From assembly GCA_013824645.1 (NCBI GenBank), contig PNOF01000011.1, forward strand, positions 1 through 55,409: a stretch of 55,409 nt of DNA. Reading direction: 5' to 3'. This document shows positions 45,362-52,409 of the stretch, in pieces. Below the pieces are notes generated by a model that did not search any database, was not told the DNA's origin, and saw only the letters and a program-made list of their open reading frames with translations. Both the position numbers and the translations under genes were made by a program. How positions within the stretch are numbered: position 1 is the stretch's first letter; every line of letters starts with the position of its first letter. Origin of the DNA: Syntrophus sp. (in: bacteria) (GTDB lineage Bacteria > Desulfobacterota > Syntrophorhabdia > Syntrophorhabdales > Syntrophorhabdaceae).

Positions 45362-46474
45362 ATGAACATACGAATTACGATACATCGCGTAGCATTTTTT
45401 TTGTTGGCTGTAATTTTACTTTTCGGGGTGGTTCCTGCTTATGCCGAAGAGGCTGCCAGGCCGAAGAACATTATACTCTTCATCGGAGACGGCATGGGTG
45501 TATCTCAGATAACGGCAGGCAAAATAGTGAAGGGAAATCTCAACCTGGAGCAATTCAAGATCCTCGGACTGCTTACCACACATTCACTGAAAACCCTCGG
45601 CACGGATTCCGCAGCAGCAGGTACAGCCCTGGCAACCGGCTCTAAGACGTATAACGGTTCAGTTTCCGTTTCTCAAAATAATGAACCGCTTAAGACTATT
45701 GTTGAATATGCGAAAGAAAAACAAAAAGCCACAGGACTGGTTGTTTCATCTTCAGTCACGGATGCCACACCTGCGGCTTTCGTTGCTCATGTGGACAGCA
45801 GGCGGAAAGAAGCTATTATTGCCGAACAGATCACGCGGAGCGGTATTGATGTACTTTTTGGCGGCGGATTGGCCTATTTCCTTCCACAATCAACAGGAGG
45901 CAGTAAAAGAAACGACGAAATGAATCTCATAACAGAACTTGAGAAACGCATGAAAGTTATACGAACTGTGGAGGAATTTCAGAAGCTTGGAGATGTTGAT
46001 CCAGTGGCCGGTTTTTTTGCCTTAAGGGACATGCCCAAGGCCAATGAACGCCTGCCACAACTTGCTGAAATGACTAAGAAAGCTATCGACATACTTTCCA
46101 AAAACCAAAAAGGATTTTTTCTTATGGTTGAAGGATCACAGATTGATTGGGCGGCGCATAAGCATAGTCAGGATTATCTCATTTCCGAAGTGATAGATTT
46201 CGATAATGCTGTTGGCATTGGTCTGGATTTTGCCAAAAAGGATGCGCAGACGCTCGTCATTGTTACCGCTGATCACGAGACAGGCGGTTTTGCTATTCAC
46301 GATGGCTCCATTAAAGAGAAGAAAATTACTGATTCACGATTTACAGGGAATCGACATACTGCAACCATGGTGCCTTTATTCGCGTATGGTCCGGGGGGTT
46401 CCGCCTTCGCAGGCATTGGAGATAACACTATCGTAGGCAAAACAATAATACAGTATCTGCGGGAATCTGATTAA
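45362..46474 (+). CDS. phoA: Alkaline phosphatase
   Basis: 370 aa, signal peptide (VAFFLLAVILLFGVVPAYAE). Metal-binding FIGDGMGVSQ near 39, nucleophile loop LGTDSAAAGTALATGSKT near 80 (Ser after Asp), HVDSRRKEA, and VTADHETGGFAIH plus GNRHTATMVPLFAYG near the C-terminus. It removes phosphate from esters in the periplasm. Shorter than E. coli PhoA (471) but normal for the Bacillus-like branch. No clear PHO box was searched out. Confidence 0.93.
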   Translation: MNIRITIHRVAFFLLAVILLFGVVPAYAEEAARPKNIILFIGDGMGVSQITAGKIVKGNLNLEQFKILGLLTTHSLKTLGTDSAAAGTALATGSKTYNGSVSVSQNNEPLKTIVEYAKEKQKATGLVVSSSVTDATPAAFVAHVDSRRKEAIIAEQITRSGIDVLFGGGLAYFLPQSTGGSKRNDEMNLITELEKRMKVIRTVEEFQKLGDVDPVAGFFALRDMPKANERLPQLAEMTKKAIDILSKNQKGFFLMVEGSQIDWAAHKHSQDYLISEVIDFDNAVGIGLDFAKKDAQTLVIVTADHETGGFAIHDGSIKEKKITDSRFTGNRHTATMVPLFAYGPGGSAFAGIGDNTIVGKTIIQYLRESD

Positions 46475-46569
46475 TAGTTTATCTAACGGGTGAATAGAGA
46501 GTCGAAATTCGTTTTATGCTGTTCCGTTAACCTCAATGAGGTAAAAATTGACAGCGAGTGTATTAATAA

Positions 46570-47169
46570 ATGAACATGAAAAGCGAAAATGATATTTGCC
46601 GTTGTCCCTGGGTTGATTTGAGCAAAGTCGATTATATTGAATATCACGACAAGGAATGGGGTGTTCCGGTTTATGACGACAGGCTGCTGTTTGAGTTCCT
46701 GACTCTGGAATCTGCCCAGGCAGGTTTAAGCTGGTATACAGTCCTGAAAAAGCGAGAGAATTACCGCATCGCATTTGATAATTTTGAGCCGGAAAAGATT
46801 GCCCGATTTGATCAGGCAAAGATTGAAGAACTGTTGCTGAATCCGGGGATAATCAGGAACAGGTTGAAAATTGAAGCAACAGTAAATAATGCCCGCAGAT
46901 TCCTTGAAATTCAGGCAGAGTATGGAACTTTTTCAACGTATATATGGGGTTTTGTCGACGGCAAACCTAAAATTAATGCTATTCGGCACTTATCAGATTA
47001 CCCCGCCATAAGCAAAGAGTCCGATGCGTTAAGCAAGGGCTTGAAGAGCAGAGGTTTTAAATTTATGGGTTCTACCATATGTTATGCCCATATGCAGGCT
47101 ACGGGTATGGTCAACGATCACTCTCTTGATTGCTTCAGGAGAGTGATCGTTGATAAATATGGTAAATAA
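46570..47169 (+). CDS. tag: DNA-3-methyladenine glycosylase I
   Basis: 199 aa. Zinc-snap Cys/His at both ends (CPWVDLSKVDYIEYHDKEWG at the start; FMGSTICYAHMQATGMVNDH near the end), LLFEFLTLESAQAGLSWYTV and NPGIIRNRLKIEATVNNARR typical of Tag. It excises 3-methyladenine from alkylated DNA. Stands alone, 95 bp after phoA. Poor RBS. Confidence 0.93.
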   Translation: MNMKSENDICRCPWVDLSKVDYIEYHDKEWGVPVYDDRLLFEFLTLESAQAGLSWYTVLKKRENYRIAFDNFEPEKIARFDQAKIEELLLNPGIIRNRLKIEATVNNARRFLEIQAEYGTFSTYIWGFVDGKPKINAIRHLSDYPAISKESDALSKGLKSRGFKFMGSTICYAHMQATGMVNDHSLDCFRRVIVDKYGK

Positions 47170-47274
47170 CCGGTCCAACAAGGGCAGACATGCGGAGATC
47201 AAACTGCTTTTGGTCTTATGACAGATCTTCATTGTGTTTATCTGCGCCTGATGCCCGTGTTTTGTGTATCTGGG

Positions 47275-47619
47275 TCAGACATGTTTTATGCCTTTCTCGT
47301 TGAGAAAATAGCCAAATTTACGATCTGATCCCAGAATATGGTCAAAGAACCAGTTTTTCAGAAGTTCCATCACCTTGACAACAAGCACCTCGTCTCCCTT
47401 TTCATATCTCTCTTCCAGTTCCGATACCTGGGATCGAAGCAGATCATGCTGTGATTTGTGGATAGCAAGTTCCGGGTATTCATATTTCTGAAAATACTGT
47501 TCTTCGGTATCAAAATGATAATAGGTGTAATGTTCAAGTTTTATGAGGAGTTCACCTAAGATGGCTTCCCCTTGATTGGTGTTCATGGCTGAGAATGTTT
47601 TCCTGCTATGTTGTTTTTC
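47275..47619 (-). pseudogene. Truncated bacteriohemerythrin gene
   Basis: Readable from 47619 to the stop at 47275, with a TGA at 47620-47622. An ATG at 47586 gives 103 aa; the family usually has about 135. The O2-binding di-iron ligands HYTYYHFDTEEQYF, HKSQHDLL and FFDHILGSD are present. The frame upstream of the ATG still reads EKQHSRKTFSA, matching the usual first-ligand 'EQHKKLF', but the true N-terminus ('W...Y.VGI..ID') is gone. The break falls beside the 16-base word GCATACAACGTTTCAA (47633-47648). Probably non-functional or a short leftover. Confidence 0.6.
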
Positions 47620-47773
47620 TCATTTTCTCAAAGCATACAACGTTTCAATCGGAAATAAACACAATACACGCCCATCGATAAACATCGGCGCAATTCACTT
47701 TTTGTGGTCAATCTTTAATTGGCATAAAAGACCTACAGTCCTATAATCCCTCCTACAAAGTGGAAATATTTCC

Positions 47774-47802
47774 TTGACATACGATTGAGGGTTACCTATA
47801 CT
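47774..47802 (+). promoter_or_regulatory. Near-consensus sigma70 promoter of the RiPP cluster
   Basis: TTGACA (47774-47779), 17-base spacer, TATACT (47797-47802), 46 bp upstream of the precursor ATG. Predicted transcription start near 47809. It is the strongest promoter sequence in the window, consistent with high precursor expression. Confidence 0.75.
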
Positions 47803-47848
47803 TTTTTCCAATGAAAGCAAGTTCTTAGCAAAAAAACGGAGGTGCATA

Positions 47849-48031
47849 ATGAAAGAGGACAACCAGGGCTGGGAAACTCCCCAGTTGATCGTCATTACAC
47901 GCCAGCAGCCCACGGCAAATGTGCTCGCTGCATGCAAATCGGGCTATTCAGCGGGGTCGAATGAAACCGATGGCAACTGCTATCATGGCGGGTTTCAATG
48001 TGCTACCTGCAGTTCCCGGCCAAATTCGTGA
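47849..48031 (+). CDS. Candidate RiPP precursor peptide, 60 aa
   Basis: GGAGGTG (47838-47844) ideally spaced before ATG 47849. Leader-like first half MKEDNQGWETPQLIVITRQQ with a W..P.L..I pattern of the type bound by PqqD domains, then PTANVLAACKSG, then a Gly/Ser/Asn-rich, Cys-containing tail. Cys at 29, 44, 51 and 54; the last two form QCATCSS. No hydrophobic membrane segment and no double-Gly cut site. The tail is the likely core, to be modified by the three radical SAM enzymes (thioether or C-C links are possible) and cut by the S26-type peptidase downstream. Sequence family not assigned with certainty. Confidence 0.75.
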   Translation: MKEDNQGWETPQLIVITRQQPTANVLAACKSGYSAGSNETDGNCYHGGFQCATCSSRPNS

Positions 48032-48182
48032 CGCGTCCGTCTCCCGTTTGAAGTGGCTCAGGGGTGCTCCTGCGTGATTGCAAGGGTACCCTTCGTGGCC
48101 GGTATTTACTGGTTTGTCCGGATTGTAGTGCGGCCGGCGGGATATGCCGTGAAGCTGAAAAACACAAGAGTGGTACGGTGAC
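48032..48182. other. Spacer between precursor and first maturase
   Basis: 151 bp with the palindrome AAGGGTACCCTT (about 48090-48101) and no second precursor. The hairpin could reduce read-through so that precursor mRNA exceeds enzyme mRNA. The rSAM start has only a weak RBS (GGTGAC). Confidence 0.4.
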
Positions 48183-49256
48183 ATGCTGCGAAAGATTCTC
48201 GATCCCCGCCTTCCTCTCGAAGGTCGTCTCGACCTGACATACCGCTGCAACAACAACTGCCTTCATTGCTGGCTGAGAATTTCCCCTGCGGCTCCTGAGC
48301 GTAAGCTGGAGCTCTCCTTTGACGAGATCAGGCGCATCGTCGATGAGGCTCGGGTACTAGGCACTCGCCAATGGTCCATCTCCGGTGGTGAGCCGATGCT
48401 GAGGCCCGATTTCCCTGAAATTTTCGAGTACCTCACCGGGAAGGCGGTTTCTTACGCGCTCAACACCAACGGCACGCTCATTACTCCGAAACTCGCGCGC
48501 CTGCTCAAGCGCAGGGGGAGCAAGATGGTCGCTCTTTATGGTGCGACGCGGGAAACCTACGAGCACATTACCCGGAATACAGTCGGGTTCGAGCAGGTCA
48601 TGCAGGGGTTTCGCTATCTCAAGGAGGCTGGCGCCGGCTTTATCGTCCAGCTCGTGCCCATGAAGAGCAACCGGCATGAGTGGGAGCGCATGGTCGAGCT
48701 TGCCGGCTCCCTGAGCGACCTTTGGCGTGTCGGAGCCCCCTGGCTCTATCTCTCCTCCTGCCGTGACCAGGATCTCAATGCCCGGATCTCCGCCGAGCGA
48801 CTTGATCCGCGGGAGGTCGTGGCGCTCGACAAGCCAGATCTCTCTTTCGAAGAGTCAAACGCGCATCGATGCGGGCAGATGGACAGCGATGACCGCCTTT
48901 TTGGCGCCTGCATTGCCCAAAGGCGGGATTTCCATGTCGATCCCTACGGCGGCATGTCTTTCTGCTCCTTCATCAAGGAGCCCTCCATGCGCTACGATCT
49001 TCGCCGGGGCACTGTCCGTGAGGGCTGGGAGGAGTTTATTCCTTCGCATGCAGGCAGATCGTTCGACATTAAGGAGCACAGTGAGAACTGCGCTTCTTGC
49101 GAGCTTCGTCAGGATTGCCGCTGGTGCCCCGTCTACGGGTGGCTTGAACACGGCCGCTTTTCGGCACCAGTGGAGTATCTGTGCGAGGTTGCCCGAGAGA
49201 ATCGGCGCTTCAAGGAGGAGTGGAGAGCGAGTCGTCCGGTTCTCGATGCCTTGTGA
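48183..49256 (+). CDS. Radical SAM/SPASM peptide maturase 1
   Basis: 357 aa. Radical SAM loop YRCNNNCLHCW (Cys 22, 26, 29) binds the catalytic [4Fe-4S]; SISGGEPMLRPDFPE (about 66-80) is the SAM-binding GGE motif; TNGTLIT and LYGATRETYEHIT follow. C-terminal SPASM region with auxiliary-cluster Cys: RCGQ, GACIAQ, MSFCSF, then NCASCELRQDCRWCPVYGW and EYLCEVA. The fold and context are those of RiPP maturases that cross-link core peptides. Starts 151 bp after the precursor. A PqqD-like RRE is not fused to it; a separate one is encoded two genes on. Confidence 0.9.
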   Translation: MLRKILDPRLPLEGRLDLTYRCNNNCLHCWLRISPAAPERKLELSFDEIRRIVDEARVLGTRQWSISGGEPMLRPDFPEIFEYLTGKAVSYALNTNGTLITPKLARLLKRRGSKMVALYGATRETYEHITRNTVGFEQVMQGFRYLKEAGAGFIVQLVPMKSNRHEWERMVELAGSLSDLWRVGAPWLYLSSCRDQDLNARISAERLDPREVVALDKPDLSFEESNAHRCGQMDSDDRLFGACIAQRRDFHVDPYGGMSFCSFIKEPSMRYDLRRGTVREGWEEFIPSHAGRSFDIKEHSENCASCELRQDCRWCPVYGWLEHGRFSAPVEYLCEVARENRRFKEEWRASRPVLDAL

Positions 49257-49260
49257 CGTC

Positions 49261-50463
49261 ATGACTGAAGGAACAAATGATATTTCTATGGGTTACGTAA
49301 AACGGCTCGATGCCCATGAGTTCGATCCCTTGCGCGGCAAAAAACCGCTGTTGAGCCGGATTGACATCGAGTTGACGCAACGGTGCAACAACAACTGCAT
49401 CCACTGCTGCATCAACCTGCCGGAGCGTGACTCGGGCGCCCTCAGCCGGGAGATGGAGACCGGTTTTGTCAAAGGGATATTGACGGAGGCCGCCGCGCTT
49501 GGCTGCCTCGCGGTCCGGTTCACCGGCGGCGAGCCTCTGCTGCACAAGGATTTTCCGGAGCTCTATCTTTTCACCCGGCGTCTTGGAATGCAGGTGATCC
49601 TGTTTACGAATGCCCGCCTTATCACCACGGAACTTGCCGAACTGATGGCAAAGGTTCTCCCTGGTCGAAATGTCGAGGTTTCCGTCTATGGTATGAACCC
49701 GGAGTCCTACGCCGGGGTTGCCGGTCGTCAGGGTGCTTTTTACGAGTTCCGCCGGGGTGTCGACTTGCTGCTCCGCTACCGGATCCCTTTCATTGTGAAG
49801 GGGCCAAAGCTGCAAGTTTTGAAAGGCGAGCGGGAGGCGTTCGAAACCTGGGCGGAAAGCATTCCGGCAATGGATAAAAAGCCGCTCTTTTCCATGAATT
49901 TCGATCTTCGCTACCGGCGAGACGATTCCGCAAAGAACCTCCGTATTACAAAGCTCCGGGCAACGCCGGAGGAAACGGTCTCCATGCTTGCCAGCGATCC
50001 TCAATACCAGAAGGAGATGGGCAGGTTCTGTACCATGTTCATGGGGCCACCGGGCGACAGGATATTCAATTGCGGCGCGGGCCAGTCACCATGCGTCGAT
50101 GCATACGGCCATGCACATCCATGCCTGCCCCTGCGCTATGTCAGGACAGCCGTCGATCTGCATAAAACGACCCTCGGCAAGGCTCTCAAGGATCTGTTTC
50201 CCGCCAAGACTGGGATGAGGGCGACTAACCCCGACTACCTCCGCCGATGTGCCTGCTGTTTTCTCAAGGGACTCTGTGAGCAGTGCCCCGCAAAATCGTG
50301 GGCGGAGCATGGCACACTCGATACGCCCGTTGAGTATTTTTGCTCCGTGGCCCATGCGAAGGCACGCTACCTTGGTCTCCTCGGTGAGCATGAGCATGGC
50401 TGGGAGGTTGTGAATTGGAAGGAGCGCGTGGCCCAAGACAACAAGGGATCAAACCAATTTTGA
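49261..50463 (+). CDS. Radical SAM/SPASM peptide maturase 2
   Basis: 400 aa from ATG 49261, 4 bp after the previous stop; ATG 49288 is an alternative. The frame stays open far back into maturase 1 but that is a shadow. Radical SAM loop QRCNNNCIHCC (Cys 42, 46, 49; an extra Cys 50), FTGGEPLLHKDFPELY, TNARLITTELAE and VYGMNPESYAGV. SPASM Cys include FCTMFMG, NCGAGQSPCVDAYGHAHPC, CACCFLKGLCEQCPAKSW and EYFCSVA. Related to maturases 1 and 3 along its length, but the insert in the middle (GPKLQVLKGEREAFETWAES) differs, so it is not a recent duplicate. Confidence 0.9.
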   Translation: MTEGTNDISMGYVKRLDAHEFDPLRGKKPLLSRIDIELTQRCNNNCIHCCINLPERDSGALSREMETGFVKGILTEAAALGCLAVRFTGGEPLLHKDFPELYLFTRRLGMQVILFTNARLITTELAELMAKVLPGRNVEVSVYGMNPESYAGVAGRQGAFYEFRRGVDLLLRYRIPFIVKGPKLQVLKGEREAFETWAESIPAMDKKPLFSMNFDLRYRRDDSAKNLRITKLRATPEETVSMLASDPQYQKEMGRFCTMFMGPPGDRIFNCGAGQSPCVDAYGHAHPCLPLRYVRTAVDLHKTTLGKALKDLFPAKTGMRATNPDYLRRCACCFLKGLCEQCPAKSWAEHGTLDTPVEYFCSVAHAKARYLGLLGEHEHGWEVVNWKERVAQDNKGSNQF

Positions 50464-50477
50464 TAGGAGAGTTCCAA

Positions 50478-50774
50478 ATGGAGATTACGCTTGATCTTGT
50501 ATGTATGCCGTCTGAGAATATCGTGGCACGGATCATCGAGGAAGAGTTGATCATCGTGCCCCTCGTGTCGGGCATTGGCGACATGGATGATGAACTCTAT
50601 ACGATGAACAGAACCGGCCGGGCCATATGGTCGCGGCTTGACGGTGAGAAATCGCTGCAGGAGATTGCAGACGAGCTGGCAGGGGAGTTCGGTACATCGC
50701 CCGGTGTGATCGAGCGCGACCTGCTTGGACTTGTTACCGAGCTGGTGCGCCGGAAAATGGTCGTCGTTCGTTAA
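50478..50774 (+). CDS. PqqD-family peptide chaperone (RRE)
   Basis: 98 aa from ATG 50478 (AGGAGAG at 50465-50471); the open frame upstream overlaps maturase 2 only. PqqD signature: DELYTMNRTGRAIWSRLDGE then SLQEIADELAGEFGTSPGVI and ERDLLGLVTELVRRKMV, a winged-helix RiPP recognition element. In PQQ and other pathways this protein binds the leader peptide and hands it to the radical SAM enzyme. Sits between maturases 2 and the peptidase. Confidence 0.88.
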   Translation: MEITLDLVCMPSENIVARIIEEELIIVPLVSGIGDMDDELYTMNRTGRAIWSRLDGEKSLQEIADELAGEFGTSPGVIERDLLGLVTELVRRKMVVVR

Positions 50775-50802
50775 CAATGAGGACGCGAATGGACAGGAAA
50801 CC

Positions 50803-51291
50803 ATGGCCGAAGTGACATATGTGACATCCGGCCAGGTATCTCATGGCATGCCGGGCATTGCATTGGCAGGGTTGATGGAGGCGGTGCTGGAAAAGAATGT
50901 GCCCTTCCGGTTCAGCGCGTCCGGCAGCAGTATGACTCCTTTCATTCGGGACGGCGACGCCATTACCGTCGTGCCTTCGCCCTTGCAGCTCCGTCCGGGC
51001 GATGTAGTGGCATTTGTCAATGTGCTCAGCAATCAGCTGATGGTTCATCGCATCATTCATGCTTCACCGGCAGGATATCTCATCAAAGGCGATAACAACA
51101 GCGTGCCCGACGGGCTGATGCCTGCATCGAGCATCATCGGACGTGTTGTCCGGGTGGTACGACGGGGACGGCAGGTGCGGCTTGGTCTCGGTATCGAGCG
51201 CTTCGCAATCGCATGGCTGTCGCAGCGCTGCCGGTTGACGCAGTTACTGTCAATGGGGCAGCGTATCACAAAACCGGTTTATCGTCCATGA
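50803..51291 (+). CDS. S24/S26-family serine peptidase
   Basis: 162 aa from ATG 50803 (AGGAAA upstream). Signal-peptidase-I-like fold: SASGSSMTPFIRDGDAITV places the nucleophile Ser43 in SGxSMxP, VVAFVNV and MVHRI form the core strands, and GYLIKGDNNSVPD gives the general base Lys95. No membrane anchor is evident at the N-terminus. In RiPP clusters such proteins are thought to cut off the leader. The ABC transporter here lacks a C39 peptidase domain, so this is the only protease in the cluster. The stop overlaps the next start (ATGA). Confidence 0.85.
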   Translation: MAEVTYVTSGQVSHGMPGIALAGLMEAVLEKNVPFRFSASGSSMTPFIRDGDAITVVPSPLQLRPGDVVAFVNVLSNQLMVHRIIHASPAGYLIKGDNNSVPDGLMPASSIIGRVVRVVRRGRQVRLGLGIERFAIAWLSQRCRLTQLLSMGQRITKPVYRP

Positions 51292-52409
51292 CACAGCTTG
51301 TCGAGTCCGTCGCCATCCAGGATTTTCCGCTCTGGACCAGAATGAAGGCAACGCGAGGCCTTATCTCTTTCGATCTTGAAGCTACGGCCCGGTGCAACAA
51401 CAATTGCCGGCACTGTTATATCAATCTGTCCGCCGGGGACCGGGATGCCCGTTCACGGGAGCTGACGCTTCAGGAAATAGGCTGCATCGCCGACCAGGCC
51501 GTAGAGCTCGGCGCTCTGTGGGTGCTCATTTCCGGAGGGGAGCCATTGCTCCGCGAGGATTTTCCGGAGATCTACATGCTCCTGAAGAGAAAAGGGCTGC
51601 TGGTTTCCGTTTTTACCAATGCAACCCTTGTCCACGACGAGCATATCGCACTGTTCAAGCGCTATCCGCCACGCGATATCGAGGTCACTGTTTACGGCGC
51701 GACGGAGGAGACCTACGAACGAGTTACCGGCCGGCTGGGATCGTTTGACGCCTTTACGGCCGGATTGAACCGGCTTCTCGAGTGCGGCGTCAAGGTCCGT
51801 CTCAAGGCGATGGCTATCCGCTCCAATCTTCATGAACTCGAGGCAATCGCCGATTTCTGCCGTGCCCGCACCAATGATTATTTCCGCTTCGATCCCCAGC
51901 TCCATCTCCGGTTTGATGGGAACGAAGAGCGAAACCGGCTGATCAAATCCGAACGCCTGACACCCGAGGAGGTTGTGGCCCTCGAGATGAAGGACACGCA
52001 GCGGTTGGCCTCCCTCCGGAAAAACTGCGACATCCTCATCGACGGGAGTTCCTCCCATGCAGCCTGTGACCACCTCTTCCATTGCGGATTGGGCAACAGC
52101 AGTTTTAATGTCGGTTTCGATGGTACCTTCCGCCTCTGCTCTTCGCTCTGGGCTCCCGGGACGACCTTCGACCTGCGCCGAGGGACGCTTCGCGAGGCAT
52201 GGAAATCGTTCGTGCCGAAGGTACGTGACATGCGTTCCCGGAAGCCGGAGTATCTGGAGAACTGCCGGGCTTGCCCCATCGTCAATCTCTGTCTCTGGTG
52301 CCCTGCGCATGCACACCTTGAAAGCGGTGAGCTCGACAGGCCCATCGATTATTTTTGCCGGATGGCTCATGCAAGGGCGGCGGCGATCCGGGGGGAGTGC
52401 CCGGAATGA
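51288..52409 (+). CDS. Radical SAM/SPASM peptide maturase 3
   Basis: 373 aa from ATG 51288, overlapping the peptidase stop. Radical SAM loop ARCNNNCRHCYINLS (Cys 36, 40, 43), ISGGEPLLREDFPEIY, TNATLVHDEH and VYGATEETYERVTG. SPASM Cys: NCDILIDG, HAACDHLFHCGLGN, FRLCSSL, NCRACPIVNLCLWCPAHAH and DYFCRMAHA. Closest in pattern to maturase 1 (both have TFDLRRGTLREAW or YDLRRGTVREGW). The stop overlaps the ABC transporter start by 4 bp. Confidence 0.9.
   Translation: MTQLVESVAIQDFPLWTRMKATRGLISFDLEATARCNNNCRHCYINLSAGDRDARSRELTLQEIGCIADQAVELGALWVLISGGEPLLREDFPEIYMLLKRKGLLVSVFTNATLVHDEHIALFKRYPPRDIEVTVYGATEETYERVTGRLGSFDAFTAGLNRLLECGVKVRLKAMAIRSNLHELEAIADFCRARTNDYFRFDPQLHLRFDGNEERNRLIKSERLTPEEVVALEMKDTQRLASLRKNCDILIDGSSSHAACDHLFHCGLGNSSFNVGFDGTFRLCSSLWAPGTTFDLRRGTLREAWKSFVPKVRDMRSRKPEYLENCRACPIVNLCLWCPAHAHLESGELDRPIDYFCRMAHARAAAIRGECPE

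Noticed and set aside
47620-47622. In-frame TGA before the hemerythrin fragment as a selenocysteine codon
   Set aside because: No conserved Cys/Sec is expected there in the family, and the frame upstream does not resemble a hemerythrin N-terminus.
48727-49260. Long N-terminal extension of maturase 2
   Set aside because: It is a shadow of maturase 1 in another frame; radical SAM homologs begin near the chosen ATG.
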